Positions 31,961-43,380 of a stretch of 64,000 bases of DNA are shown one piece after another. Position numbers and translations under genes: made by a program. Every line of letters starts with the position of its first letter. Position 1 is the first letter of the stretch. The stretch lies in contig NC_135500.1 in the NCBI RefSeq assembly GCF_052857255.1, positions 159,395,189 through 159,459,188 on the forward strand, read 5' to 3'. Source of the stretch: Amblyomma americanum (Eukaryota; Arthropoda; Arachnida; Ixodida; Ixodidae). The notes beneath the pieces were generated by a model that made no database searches, was not told the origin of the DNA, and worked only from the letters and a program-made list of their open reading frames with translations.

Positions 31961-32596
31961 ATTGATGTGTAGCTCAAGGCGCGCTCTGAAGATTGGGAAC
32001 ATTCTGTTTCTACGGCATGTGCTTATTACCTTCACACGGAAAAACCAAATCCGTTTATTAAACAAATATGTCATCCTTTTAAGTATATTAGTGGTCAGGC
32101 CACTTTGGTGTTCTATCGCTTTTTTTGAAGGTACCTGCGCTAATGAAGCATCTATTTTTGGCAATCTTTCCTCAGTAAAAATTAATTCACATGTCCAATG
32201 ATTACTGCGCTTTAGTTTAAAAAGGGCCTAAAAATTAAAAAAATATTGACTAAGGATTTTTCACTTTCTCGTGTTTTCCACGCCACTTAAGACATGCAAA
32301 AAGCAGAGGTGTCTGTTTCTGAGCTACTGAGTAAGGCATCCAAGATGATCCGTGCAACGATGGGCATTAAGGAAGCGCTTTCAGGCGTCTTCAACCCTTC
32401 CGACTCGTGCGGCCGCCTTCGTTCCTCTGTGAATTCTTCTGCCTCGTGGCTCTTTGGCGCCACACTGCCGGGCCATGGCGACCGCGCTAAACTTTGAGCA
32501 ATGAGAAGGGCTGGAATAAGGGGTGAAAGATGGCGACGAGAATAATTTAAATGCTAATAAGTGCTGTATAAAATCTAGAATACATAGTATACACGG
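31961..32596. other. Unassigned DNA
   Basis: Antisense-overlapping ORFs at 31958-32201. The ORF at 32294-32497 (+) has no known motif. Confidence 0.5.
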
Positions 32597-32682
32597 CACT
32601 GTGATTGGCGAGTGGTCTGAGGCATAACTGAAAAAAGTAGATCGCTTTCCGCCTGCGCTGGTTCGAGCCCCACTCAACGCTC
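32597..32682 (+). repeat. tRNA-Ser/Leu-like repeat head
   Basis: The order tggcgagtggtctgagg (A-box-like), a long variable region, then ggttcgagcccc (B box) resembles a class II tRNA. The acceptor ends (gtgattggc/...) do not pair and the anticodon arm is unclear, so a functional tRNA is unlikely. Confidence 0.4.
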
Positions 32683-33600
32683 GGAAGTTAGATTGTTTTG
32701 GGGATTACCAGACGGACAAATACATTTGTCGTGTGGAGGCCTATGCAACGCTAATAAATTAAATCGTAAGTCATAATGTCTAAAAGATATGCAGGATGCT
32801 AAAAGTGGGCTTTAGATGAAAGGACACAATATTAGCCCATTACAAGGGCTTTCCTTGGGCAGCGGATTCCTGCAACAAAACAGCATATTTAGTGAAGTTT
32901 CCAAAGAGCGCAGAGTATTAAAGTAGCGCATCATATGCCAATACTTTTAGACGCTTTTCTTGACGGCATGCACCTTGGCATCCGCTCTTAAGCTGTTACG
33001 CCAACGAAAAGTGAAAGGCTACACTCGAGGTCAAACTACGGACTATAGGCATACTTTTCGAGAAGGACCAAGTTTTCTGTTACCGCTCCCAATCGCCCCG
33101 CTTCATATACACTTGTTAAGGGCACCCATTACACAGTAAATTTATTAGAATGTTTTGGAACGATTCGGCTTTAATTTGGCGTCAAAATCACTGTGGGTTC
33201 CGAAAGATGCTCACCTGAGATTTACAAAACTGTACCCTGAGTTTCTGGTGTCATGTTCACGCATTCCTTGTGACACATTAGAGAATCATCAGGAAGTCAG
33301 GTATTGATGTCTGTCAACATTAAAAACTCAGCAGAGACTCTTTTTCAATGATACACAAGGCTTCCTTACGTCGTTGGCGATCAGGCACTCAGGTGACTTT
33401 TTTCGCGCCGATAACCCCCCTTCAGAAACAAACCACAAAAGATTCAGATGTGACTGCACATAAATTTTTCTCATGTTATTGCACTTCAAAAACTTTTATG
33501 TTTTTTCATGCATTCTTTTTGTGATATGCACGAAGCAAAGCATGAATCAACTGGACCAAGGCATTGTTAGGGGTAGAGAGATGGGCTGTGTCCTTTTTTG
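32683..33600. other. Unassigned AT-rich DNA
   Basis: No ORF of 60 codons before 33506. A 15-base string aagggcacccattac (33119-33133) also occurs near 26738 inside the LINE relic. Confidence 0.5.
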
Positions 33601-33800
33601 ACACTGCGACGTTACAAACATTGTACATAACTGCAGCACGAAAAAAAGACGAAAACAATGGAAGCAAAACACTTGCGACATGGACAAACGGTGCTGTCCA
33701 CGGCAATTGTCCGTGTCGTGAGTAGTTTGCCTTTCAGTGTGTCCGTCTTTTTTCGCGTTGCAGTTATGTCGAAGCTAAGTAACCAATTTGCCCATAAGCT
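33601..33800. mobile_element. Small foldback MITE
   Basis: Arms 33626-33688 and 33706-33768 are reverse complements at roughly three-quarters identity: cataactgca(g/a)c(a/g)cgaaaaaa, then gacga, and gacatggacaaa against gacacggacaat. The loop is about 17 bases. Weaker complementarity continues outward (gttac... on both sides) to about 33601 and 33795. The ORFs on both strands here are by-products of the palindrome. Confidence 0.65.
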
Positions 33801-36265
33801 CGTTTTACTTAAAAGCAAACATTGTTTGTGGACTGCTTTTTTAGCACAGAAAGTTCAATTTTTTTTTGTTCTTTATTTTCCAGATGAGGGGTCGTTACCT
33901 CTGATGTTTATCCGGCGCGGGAAACGTAGCGCACGGTGGCGCTCATATGAGTGGATAACAAACGTGTTACCAGCAAGAGTGAAAGCAAGAACCCATGTTT
34001 CGCACTGCAAAGTGCCTTATATAGGCTGGAAGACATTAAGGTACAGCAATGAATGCCTAATTAAGGCTCGCTCAAGGTAAGGTGAGACTTCGAAATCGAG
34101 TTTCAAAATTTGCGTGTAGCTCAGTAGTAATGAAAGCTATGGTCATAACACTTGCAAGGAATAATAAAGGCAGACGCAGCTTGCATTAGAGTTAAAAGTT
34201 TGTTTTAAAATTCGTAGTATTTACATTTAAAAAATTTTTTCTATGTGTGTACCTTTTATTTAAAATCTACTGTTCGCAGAGTATTCCAATTTTGTACAAA
34301 GGTAGCAACGAACGCTTCACAGAAATGGAACTAGAATTATGCGCCTAAAGCAAAAATAGATTTCTTACGATTTTGCTTTTGTCGATGGATAAAAATGTTT
34401 CCTTATGACTCGTCTTTTTATGCTAGAAAAAAAACAAAAAATTACCTAGGCTAGTGATTCTAGTTCCAGTTACGTAACTGCCACTAATTAACACATCAGA
34501 GAATTTTTGTTGGCTTATGCTCAACAGTTCCCAGGAAAAATGTACACAAACTTCCAAGAACGTTGTTTTGAGAAAAACGCTGGTAATGTCTGTCTTCGAA
34601 AGCATTTTTATTCTTAAAAAATACCTGGGCTGATGTCTTTTCAAGTGGCAGCATCGCTATACCCTTTTTCTTTGTTCTTTTGGTCCTTTCATTCGTGTTT
34701 CTTTTCAGATGTCAACTTAAAATCACTAATTTGTGCGCGCTGGCTCTCCATTGATGCTAGCGTTGGCACACACAGAGGTCCAGGGGTGGCTCCCAGGTGT
34801 CTCAGCACCCTTCCGCGTGTTACATTTTCATCATTAAAACATGCATAATCGACAGCGGTCTCAGCTGTTTTGAGACTGACAAAGGTGGCTTTAGGACACC
34901 TCACCCAAATAAAGCGTCAAAGCTTAGCGAGCAGCCATAAACAGAAGAACAAGAAGAGGAGCCCTAGCGGCTTAAAAATATAGCACTCAAAAGAGTAAAT
35001 TCAATACTCAAACCGAAAACTTCAGAGCACTGACTTTGGGCACATATGGGAAACGAAGAGACCGCGTCGAGATACACCAACTTTTCCCGTCAACGTGTCG
35101 AAGAAAAAAAAAATGTTTAAACCGCGTATTTTCAATTGTAATATATTTTCTGAAAGATAAAAAAATTTTATATCAGATGACTGAAAAATCTGAAAATTGA
35201 ACAAACGAAGTCTAACCCCACCTCAAACGCAGGCTCAAATGGCGAGCGCAAGCGCGCACTCTCTGCGAACACTTTCTTTGACTTCGAACAACAGTAGAGA
35301 AAGGAACGCAACAAGAAAAAAAACAAATGACAAATATGCGTTGTACCAAAGTGCAAGATAAAAAAGAAAAAAGGACGCAGCGCCTATATATAATTACTTT
35401 TTGTTCTGTTTTTTCCTTTTTGCACAATCTCTCGATCTTCAGTCACCTACAAGTGTGTTTACATTTTTGAAATGTTTAGCTGCATGCGAAGGATGTGTGT
35501 CGCTGCCCTTATCGCAGGTTGTGAAGCTACAATAGCGCATTATTTCAGTAATTATTCTTCGCAATGCTGTCTGTTCTTCGGAGTAAGAGTAAGTGCCGTG
35601 GTCTGTACCAAGGATTAGGAGCGCTGAATAAAACGGACAGCCGGTGTTCTGAGACTTGTAATTTTCCTAAAGGTTTGATACGGCCAATGCATTGCACGTA
35701 AAGGCTCGGAATATGTTGCACGCCCAGTAAGCCTCAAAGGACCTGCTTAAAAACGTTGTTTTCCCGTGCTCGCTTATGGCAGCTGCTGCCACATTTACAC
35801 GCAATGGAAAGGTCAGGATATAACTGCAGGCACACATATGCGAAAAAAGCGTAGTGGTTACCGACTGGTGGTGTAGTGAGTGGTTCGCTGAGTGGGTTAA
35901 GGGTCAGATGGCTGCTCGTAATTTTTCTTTTATTTCTGCATTTTTACTTTGACTCTTATATTGCAGTACTCCTCACAATATTTGCGTCAGGATTTGCAAT
36001 GGCCGGCAAGACGTCACAGCGTCAAGAACCAGTTATCAGGAGAGCACTCATTAGGAACCCACTAGAACCATGGTGGCCAAATTGTTTTTGAAGGCCGTTA
36101 CGAATACATCACAAAAAGGCGTCAGAAAGTTATGAGAAAGGCATATGAGCCTGACGTCATAAGTCGTTCGATGTTTTCTTAAGGGGAGGTTGCCATGGGT
36201 GAGAGCGAAATGCATTTCATTCCTTGTAGAGCAGCTTAAGAGGAAGTTTAACATGGTACTGAGCT
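33801..36265. other. Unassigned AT-rich DNA
   Basis: About 2.5 kb with a 140-codon plus-strand ORF (33658-34080) that starts inside the foldback and shows no domain. Several ORFs at 35022-35427 (-) are low-complexity Phe/Ser-rich. No gene called. Confidence 0.5.
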
Positions 36266-36319
36266 GCTGATGTGAGAGCTTCTAAACCTCACAAAAGCTT
36301 CCCACGCTTTCACATCAGC
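36266..36319. repeat. Inverted repeat, 10-bp perfect arms
   Basis: GCTGATGTGA (36266-36275) and TCACATCAGC (36310-36319), with agcttc/agcttcc near-symmetry inside. Confidence 0.55.
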
Positions 36320-37230
36320 AAAAAAGTTCTGTTGGGCTCGCACAACGGCCACCGCCTACGGGCGTTTAAGAACCTTGCTGAGAAACCGGATAAGTGCACT
36401 GGGCTTACGCGTGTGGGCTTAGGCTTGTATAATGCATGCAGTTGGAGCACACGTGCGCCGCATGAAGAAAACATAGTAAGGAGCATAATGAAAACGTCAA
36501 TAAAACGGAGCCAGGAGAGGTTCCTCGTTACAGCTCTCCAAAAGGCTTGAAATATTCACGAATGCAAGCATCTGCCTTTAGCGACAAGCATTTTTAGATC
36601 TCTGCGAAAGAAAGAGATGCACTCAGCAGCAATGTTGTTGTACCATTTTCCGTGATTATAAGGAAGAGGAGAGTAGAATGTAAGGTTTTCATTTGAAAAT
36701 CTGGCGGCGCCAGATGTACGTGTCGCTGCCTTCCAGGCTTAGAGACTAAGCGCGTCATTTCGTCTTTTAAATTGATTTTCCACACGAACAACAAGGCAAA
36801 GAGCATTCTTCTCCAGCGTCAGACCTATCACATTATTATAGAAGCTGCGTTACTTTCAAGAACTGCCAGAAACCAGCAGGTGTATGGACGCTTACTTCCA
36901 GTAAAACCGCAGGCCACACCAAACGCCAGCAGTAAGTTGCGTTCGTGTGAAAAGTTAAAGCTAACGGCAAATTGTTATGGCCAGTCTTCAATGGTACCCG
37001 CAGCGTTATCAAAAGGAGTCCCAACTTCGTTTCTGCTTTTCTTAATTTTTTTGTGTGCGAGAACGTTACACCATGTGCTGCAGTAGCATGCCGTGAGTCT
37101 GGCGCAGTGAGCTTGGAGTTCTCTCGCCGCGCTATTTTAGAGAGCTGCTATATTCAGAAGCGGGGAAGCCCACAATTCGGCAATTCTTCCTGAGTACAGC
37201 AAACCTTTCGTCATATCCGCGATGACCGCT
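36320..37230. other. Unassigned DNA
   Basis: ORFs at 36272-36550 (+), 36594-36806 (-), 36772-37086 (+) and 36836-37024 (-) overlap and carry no recognised domain. Confidence 0.5.
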
Positions 37231-37246
37231 CACAATAGCTATTGTG
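37231..37246. repeat. Perfect 16-bp palindrome CACAATAGCTATTGTG
   Basis: Exact dyad symmetry without a loop. Possible protein-binding site or chance. Confidence 0.5.
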
Positions 37247-37346
37247 GATATCAGGCCAGCACGGGCTTGTATGCTATTGTATGTTATGGTATCTCAGCTC
37301 TAACGCCTGGAAAGAAGACGCGGATTATATGAAAGGCCTTAGTGGC

Positions 37347-37364
37347 GGGGGAGGGGGGGGGGGG
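37347..37364. repeat. G-run (G5 A G12)
   Basis: Near-homopolymer of G interrupted by one A, close to the 3' side of the RTE LINE. Confidence 0.9.
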
Positions 37365-37759
37365 TCTGGGTTAATTGTGACCACATGGACCTCTTTGTGA
37401 CCACATGGGCTATTAAAATGTGGCGGCAAGGCCAGCTCTGATTTTGAAATTTGAAGCACAGGAGCTGAACATCAAGGGCGCTGTTTAACTGCGGCGAGAA
37501 TGTTTGTCGGGTCAGTTCAGCCGTGGTAACTACACTTTCGCAAAGGCTGTTGGGTAGAAACAGGGGGGTGCATAGGAGGTAAATACGGTTTCCCAGTGTT
37601 AACCGCGGTTGACCGTTCAAACCGCCTACCCCACTCCGTGATAGTGAGCGCGACTTAGCGCACGCCAACCAAGGCGGGCGGGCCTTGCTCTGCGGGCACA
37701 AACGAATGACAACAGTGGTTGACACGAAATAGCATTTATTGCTGCAACAACAAAAATTA

Positions 37760-37770
37760 AGGGGGCACTC
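37760..37770. repeat. Target-site duplication (3' side) of the RTE LINE
   Basis: agggggcactc, identical to 40548-40558. The last two bases overlap the start of the (TCA)9 tail, so the true duplication is 9-11 bp. Confidence 0.75.
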
Positions 37771-40547
37771 ATCATCATCATCATCATCATCATCAGCCCT
37801 ACTACACCCACTGCAGGGCAAAGGCCTCTCCCATGTCTCTCCAATTAACCCTATCCTTTGCCAGCTGCATCCACCCTTTGCCTGCAAACTTCTTAATCTC
37901 ATCCGCCCATCTAACCTTCTGCCGCCCCCTGCTACGCTTACTTTCTCTTGGAACCCACTCCGTTACCCTTAAAGACCAGCGGTTATCTTGCCTTCGCATT
38001 ACATGCCCTGCCCAAGCCCATTTCTTTCTCTTGATTTCGACTAGGATGTCATTAACCCGTGTTTGTTCCCTCACCCACTCTGCCCGCTTCCGATCTCTTA
38101 ACGTTACACCTATCATTTTTCTTTCCATGGCTCGCTGCGTTGTCCTTAACTTAAGCTGAACTCTTTTCGTTAGCCTCCACGTTTCTGCCCCGTAGGTGAG
38201 TGCCGGTAAGATTATGCTGTTGTACACTTTCCTCTTGAGGGAAATTGGTAAACTGCCACTCATGATCTGCGAGAATTTGCCATATGCGCTCCACCCCATT
38301 CTTATCCTTCTAGTTATCTCCCTCTCATGATCCGGATCAGCTGTCACTACCTGCCCTAAGTAGACGTATTCCGGCACAATTTCTAGGCTCTCGCTGCCAA
38401 TTGTGAACTGTTGTTCCCTTGCTAGGCTGTTGAACATTACCTTGGTTTTCTGCATGTTAATTTTTAGACCCATCGATCTGCTCTGCCTGTCTAACTCGTT
38501 GATCATGATTTGCAGTTCACCTCCTGAGTGACTCAGCAAGGCAATGTCATCAGCAAATCTCAGATTATTTAGGTATTCTCCATTTATTCTTATTCCCAAC
38601 TGTTCCCAATTCAGGCCTCGAAATACCTCCTGCAAACATGCGGTGAACAGCATTGGCGAGATCGTGTCTCCTTGCCTGACGCCCTTCCTTATTGGAATTT
38701 TATTGCTGACTTTATGGAGGACTATAGTAGCTGTGCAGTTGCTATATATATCTTCCAGTATTTTGACATAAGGCTCTTCTACCCCCTGATTACGCAATGC
38801 ATGTATGACTGCTCAGGTTTCCACTGAGTCGAATGCTTTCTCGTAATCAATGAAAGCTATATATAGAGGTTGGTTATATTCTGCGCATTTCTCTATCACC
38901 TGATTGATGGTGTGAATATGATCTATTGTAGAATATCTTTTACGAAAGCCTGCCTGATCATTTGGTTGATTAAAGTCTAACGTTGCCCTGACTCTATTAG
39001 CGATTACCTTAGTAAATACTTTGTAGGCAACGGATAGTAAGCTGATCGGCCTGTAATTTTTCAAGTCCTTGGCGTCTCCCTTCTTATGAATTAAGATAAT
39101 GTTTCCATTCTTCCAAGCTTCTGGTACAGTCGAGGTCATAAGGCATTGCGTATACAGGGTGGCTAGTTTTCCTAGCACGATGTCCCCTCCATCCTTCAAC
39201 AGATCTGCTGTTACCTGATCCTCCCCAGCTGCTTTTCCCCTTTTCATTGCTTCTAAGGCTTTCTTTACTTCATCTTCCGTTACTGGCGGGATGACGCATT
39301 GCTGTGCACTGCTGTCTTTCTCATTAGCGTTCTGATTACATTGGCTACTGTACAGGTCTGTGTAGAACTCTTCGGCTACGTTAACTATCTTATCCATATT
39401 GCTAATGACATTGCCCTGCTGGTCTCTTAATGCATACATCTGGTTTTTACCTATGCCTAGTTTCCTCTTCACAGTTTTTAGGCTACCTCCGTTCTTTAGA
39501 GCATGCTCGATTCTCTCCATATTAAACTTCCTTATGTCGGCTACCTTGCGCTTATTTATTAACTTTGATAGCTCCGTTAGTTCTATTCTATCGGTAGTGT
39601 TAGATGCCTTCATGTTTTGGCGCTTCTTAATCAGATCTTTCGTCACCTGAGATAGCTTCCCGGTATCTTTTCGAACTGTCCTGCCGCCTACTTCTACTGC
39701 GCACTCCGTAATTATTGATGTCAGGTTATCGTGCATTGAATGAACATCAAGATCATCTTCCTCAGTTAAAGCCGAGTATCTGTTTTGCAGCGCTATCCTA
39801 AACTCCTGTGCTTTCCCTCTTACGGCTAACTCGTTAATGGTCTTCTTCTTCGCTAGCTTCTTCCGTTCCCTCTTCAAGTCTAGGCTAATTCTAGACCTTA
39901 CCATTCTATGGTCGCTGCAACGCACCCTTCCGAGGACGGCCACATGCTGAATGATGCCAGGTTTAGCGCATAGTATGAAGTCTATTTCATTTTTAATCTC
40001 ACCATTGGGGCTCTTCGAGGTCCACTTCCTGTTTTCTCGTTTGCGGAAGAAGGTATTCATGATCCGTAAATTATTTCTATCCGCGAATTCGACTAATAAC
40101 TCTCCCCTGCTATTTCTAGAGCCTATCCCATAGTCACCTACCGCGTGGTCGTCAGCCTGCTTCTTGCCCACCTTCGCATTGAAGTCGCCCATCAGTACAG
40201 TGTACTGCGATTTTACTCTATTCATTGCTGATTCTACGTCCTCATAGAAGCTTTCAACGGTATGGTCATCATGGCTGGATGTGGGTGCGTAGGCCTGCAC
40301 CACTTTCAGCTTGTACCTCCTATTCAGCCTAATTACTATAGCTGCTACCCTCTCGTTAATACTGTAGAACTCCTCTACGTTGCCAGCTATATCCTTATTA
40401 ATGAGGAAACCCACACCTAGTTCTCGTCTACCCTCTAACCCGCGATAGCACAGTATGTGTCCTTCCTTTAGTACTGTATACGCCTCACCTGTCCTCCTAA
40501 CTTCGCTAAGCCCTATCACATCCCATTTAATTCCCGCTAGTTCCTCG
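37769..40547 (-). mobile_element. 5'-truncated RTE-type LINE retrotransposon
   Basis: A minus-strand non-LTR element of about 2.78 kb, bounded by an 11-base direct repeat (37760-37770 and 40548-40558). On the element strand it starts inside the endonuclease reading frame (EELAGIKWDVIGL), runs through endonuclease, linker and reverse transcriptase, and has a stop at 37802-37804. It ends in nine TGA repeats (TCA on the plus strand, 37769-37795) after a very short 3' UTR. The short 3' UTR with a microsatellite tail and the EN-RT order without an RNase H domain fit the RTE clade. The 5' truncation is typical of incomplete target-primed reverse transcription. It is the youngest-looking LINE in the window. 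Confidence 0.88.
37802..40546 (-). pseudogene. LINE ORF: AP-type endonuclease and reverse transcriptase, one in-frame TGA
   Basis: The frame is open from the 5' truncation point to 38816, then has a TGA at 38813-38815. It resumes in the same frame to a TAG at 37802-37804, with no frameshift. Counting from the GTG at 40519, the apurinic-type endonuclease shows SEVR (5-8, catalytic Glu), YAPT (77-80), GDFNAKVG (111-118), NEIDFI (177-182) and SDHRMV (202-207). RT motifs are NYRPISLL (488-495), DQAGFRK (521-527) and FIDYEKAFDSV (556-566, first catalytic Asp). After the stop come VRQGDTISPMLF and FADDIALL (catalytic Asp pair), then a basic C-terminal region ending FALQWV. The stop falls two codons after FDSVE, in the middle of RT, so the product would be inactive unless read through. 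The first endonuclease strand is missing through 5' truncation. Confidence 0.9.
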
Positions 40548-40558
40548 AGGGGGCACTC
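40548..40558. repeat. Target-site duplication (5' side) of the RTE LINE
   Basis: agggggcactc, matching 37760-37770. It places the 5' break of the element inside the endonuclease frame. The frame stays open by chance for about 20 further codons upstream. Confidence 0.75.
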
Positions 40559-40649
40559 TGTTGACCTAAAGTGCGGTGAGGCAAGAGCCTTTAGCGTAGT
40601 GCTGCTGCTGTGTCACTTATGTATGGTTAAGATGTTAATCAAGTACACA

Positions 40650-40845
40650 ATTCTTTGCGAATCTTGAATGCTGGAGACGCTGGGGAACGTTTGAGAGGCA
40701 TCCGTCTGATTCGACGCTTTTCTGCACGCTCGGCTGCGGAACGGAAGAATGGTGGTTCGAATCCCATCGTGCACAAAGATTTTTTTTCTTCTGGAGTTGA
40801 AGAGCGTAACGGACGGACGAAAGGAGGGACACAAGCATGAGCCAT
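40650..40845 (+). repeat. tRNA-like SINE with B box and T-run terminator
   Basis: Contains a tRNA-like block around 40720-40780 with a perfect B box (ggttcgaatccc, near 40754-40765), followed by catcgtgcacaaag and a T8 run that would stop RNA polymerase III. An A-box-like gtctgattcgacgc precedes it. The acceptor arms do not close properly, so it is a tRNA-derived repeat. A similar arrangement occurs at about 54965-55095. Confidence 0.5.
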
Positions 40846-40877
40846 TACATGCTTTCGCCTTAATAGATTGTTTCAGA

Positions 40878-41377
40878 GAGCGTTTTTGCGGCCAGCAGGG
40901 CGGAGCGGGCGAGCGGATACACCAGCGGAGAGGCGCGCGAGAAAAGAGTTTTAGCCGGGCGAATAGCTCCTCTTCTCGAGCGGAGCAGACTCGCTTAAAG
41001 CCCCTTGATAATTTGATCAGGGGGCTTTAGAGTCGCTTGCTCTGCTGCTCCGCCTACCGGTCACAATTCGAGTTAGAGTGAAAAGAACATGAATTAAGCC
41101 CGCTAATAATGCGCTGGAACTGTTTAGTGAAGGTAGATTCTATATTTTTAATTAATTATTCTTCAGTGCAGCAACCATGGTGATTTTGTTGACGGCTGCC
41201 ATCTTGAATACCCATACATGCCCGCGCGCTCTTACGCACTCTTGCGCGCTGCCCATCGCTCTGCTGGAGAGGGCTTCCCAGCGGGAGTAAGCTTCGTTCC
41301 GTAAAAACGCTCGCCGGCTCAGCGACGTGCGCATGCGCCGTGGCGTCTGCGCTCGTCCGCTGGCCGTAAAAACGCTC
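40878..41377. mobile_element. GC-rich nested inverted-repeat element
   Basis: The outer arms GAGCGTTTTTGCGGCCAGC (40878-40896) and GCTGGCCGTAAAAACGCTC (41359-41377) are complementary at 18 of 19 bases. A further inverted gagcgtttttacgg copy lies near 41285-41300 (ccgtaaaaacgctc). Inside is a second dyad: TTAAAGCCCC (40995-41004) with GGGGGCTTTA (41020-41029), extended by gcggagcagactcgc against gcttgctctgctgctccgc. The interior is CpG-rich. No ORF with a recognisable domain. I infer a non-autonomous foldback transposon, possibly two nested copies. Confidence 0.55.
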
Positions 41378-41800
41378 AGCTAAAACTGTACAGTAACGCG
41401 AGCTAGCGAAATACACTAATGAATCGAGGTCATCCGACTCACCAGCAAGGTTAGGAACGAACATTCGCCCACACTGGGGAAAGGCAGAAGTTCCGAGGCT
41501 GGACGGGACGAGGTCACAGGAAAATGATTCCACGAGGCCTCCCCCTGCTGGAGCGGAGCGAAGAGCCGAAATGACTGCACGCGACGAGTTCTCGAGCCAA
41601 AGTGGGGGAATCTGTCCCCCCCGCGCGCGCGCGCGCACTAATCACGCATTTTTGGGCGCTCCTGTCACCACGACGCCGGCGCTCTTCCGTGTTAGTTAAG
41701 GCAACTGTGGACATATCGGGGGGGGAGCAAACCGTAGGGGACAGAGAAGGCCGTGGCCCCGAGATGGGCGCGTTTAATATGTTCGTGAGCTGAAATTTTG
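41378..41800. other. CpG-rich block with a (CG)n tract
   Basis: High G+C and many CpGs, unlike the AT-rich surroundings. A 160-codon minus-strand ORF (41156-41638) runs through this block and the palindromic element and has no recognised domain. The block could be an unmethylated promoter-like island or part of a repeat; no TATA box or initiator is evident. Confidence 0.35.
41622..41637. repeat. (CG)8-type alternating tract
   Basis: Uninterrupted alternating C and G over 16 bases, preceded by C7. Such tracts favour left-handed (Z) DNA. Confidence 0.9.
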
Positions 41801-43175
41801 TCCCAGAAAATCACGGGTAGTGGGAAACAAACTGGAATGCTTCGTTCCCGAAACCTCCTTCCAAGTTCAATCTTCCTTCGCAGTCAAGGGCGTCACGAAG
41901 GTTCGGTGTGCCTAAAGGTTTCAGATGGCATCTACAACATACTCCTGGGTTCTCGGCTCTCGCCCTTTGTATGTGCAGGCGATCCTGGTGTTCATTCGCC
42001 GTTGTAGATGCTCTTGCCTGCTTTTGCTTTCCTCTGGTGTTTGCGACGTTCGGCGAAATTACCGCAACTACTAGTGCTCTGTGAAAACATTTTTGCAAAC
42101 CGTAATCCAATATGAATCGAATATTTGTCCGAATATTGGGAAAAAACGAATCTTCATGCGAAAGAGCGAAGCGCTGAAAGCGAAGCTATGGGGCGGCGCT
42201 ACAACCTATGGAGGTGAAGCTTCATATGTTTAATAATGCAACCTGATCAATACTCCGAGTTACTCAACAGGAAGTCAGTATATTCTGTCTATGACCGTGT
42301 CAATGGTACAGCAATATTACTTACTCTAGTGGTTACGACGGCAAATAAACAAGCGCTACGTCTGATTGCACGATAGGAGCCAAATGAACGGACTGAGCGA
42401 GTTGAGCCGTCGCCTCTCTTACCTCGCATCAAGACCTCTTTTACCCGCCCCGGATAAACGCTACCGCAATTACACAACAAGAGAGCACGTCACACTACTG
42501 AAGCCTGCAGACTTGCTATTCAGAAATATCAATATTCGTTCGCCCCCAAGAGTCGACCTCCTTTCCTCTCCTCTGAGCCATTTTTCTTTTCAGAAGACCA
42601 ACTTCTTTTTATCACATTGCAAGTACCGCACGTTCGGAGTTTGTCTCCAGGCAGCGTATCTCTTTGCTGCGTGCTGTCTTTCTTCGACTGACCTGTTGTC
42701 GCTTCAGCCTGGCGTCATGGCGCCTGGCGGAATCTCATCATGCTTTTTTTCTCTGCCTCTTCTGTCCCCTTCGTTGTCATCTTCTTGTTTTGTCACGGAC
42801 GCGGCCAAATAATATCCATCGCAGTTGATGTAGCGTCAAAAGTTCATTTCTATCTCTTGGTACAAACCATGGATTGTTTGTTGTCCCTCCTCCTTGCACG
42901 CTGCTTTTCCGCCATGAAGCAGACGCTTCTAAACGCTACTATTCACCACTACTTATCCAACTTGAAATAACTTCTGGTAGCAAGCACAGGGGGCTCTGCG
43001 ATGAAATGTTCGAATGATCACACACGTTTCCGGGCGTGGAGCAAAGGGGTATACACTCCAAGGGATTGTCATTTCTACTAATGTTCTGGTGATAATACAG
43101 TTGATGCGCTTAACAGGAATGATGTGCTCATTGCAATTGTAATAAAATATCAACTAACTGAACTAGCGAAGCGCG
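41801..43175. other. Unassigned DNA
   Basis: A 99-codon minus ORF (41811-42110) and a 148-codon plus ORF (42366-42812, Ser/Leu/Phe-rich at its end) show no family motif. No repeat identified with confidence. Confidence 0.5.
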
Positions 43176-43230
43176 TTCCTCGTAGCCTGAATCACTTTGG
43201 GACGTAAAACTCCCATGAACCAAACAAATC
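43176..43230 (+). repeat. SINE family B, 3'-end fragment
   Basis: Contains cctgaatcactttgggacgt followed by aaaactcccatgaaccaaac, corresponding to the last 45 bases of the 50.7 kb copy (cctgagtcgccctgggacgt, taaactcaagtaaatcaaac). Confidence 0.6.
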
Positions 43231-43380
43231 TAGCGAAGTTTCTTTGTAATCCGTTCGTTATGAGTCGCCGGTGCTATTGTTTTTTCACCCTCCTAGCTGC
43301 CTAGAGTGTTGCATATACTCGGTACTTTTATTCAAGCAAATGCCATTTGGCGGCCTCTATCTCTCTTCGCAATATGTTGC

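Noticed and set aside
26738..33133. Shared string aagggcacccattac at 26738 and 33119 as ends of one element
   Set aside because: Similarity stops after about 15-20 bases on both sides, and the two sites are in the same orientation with unrelated surroundings; too little to call a repeat.
37339..37902. 187-codon minus-strand ORF
   Set aside because: It covers the LINE tail and flanking DNA in a different frame from the LINE protein; the DDDDDDD run is just the (TGA)n tail.
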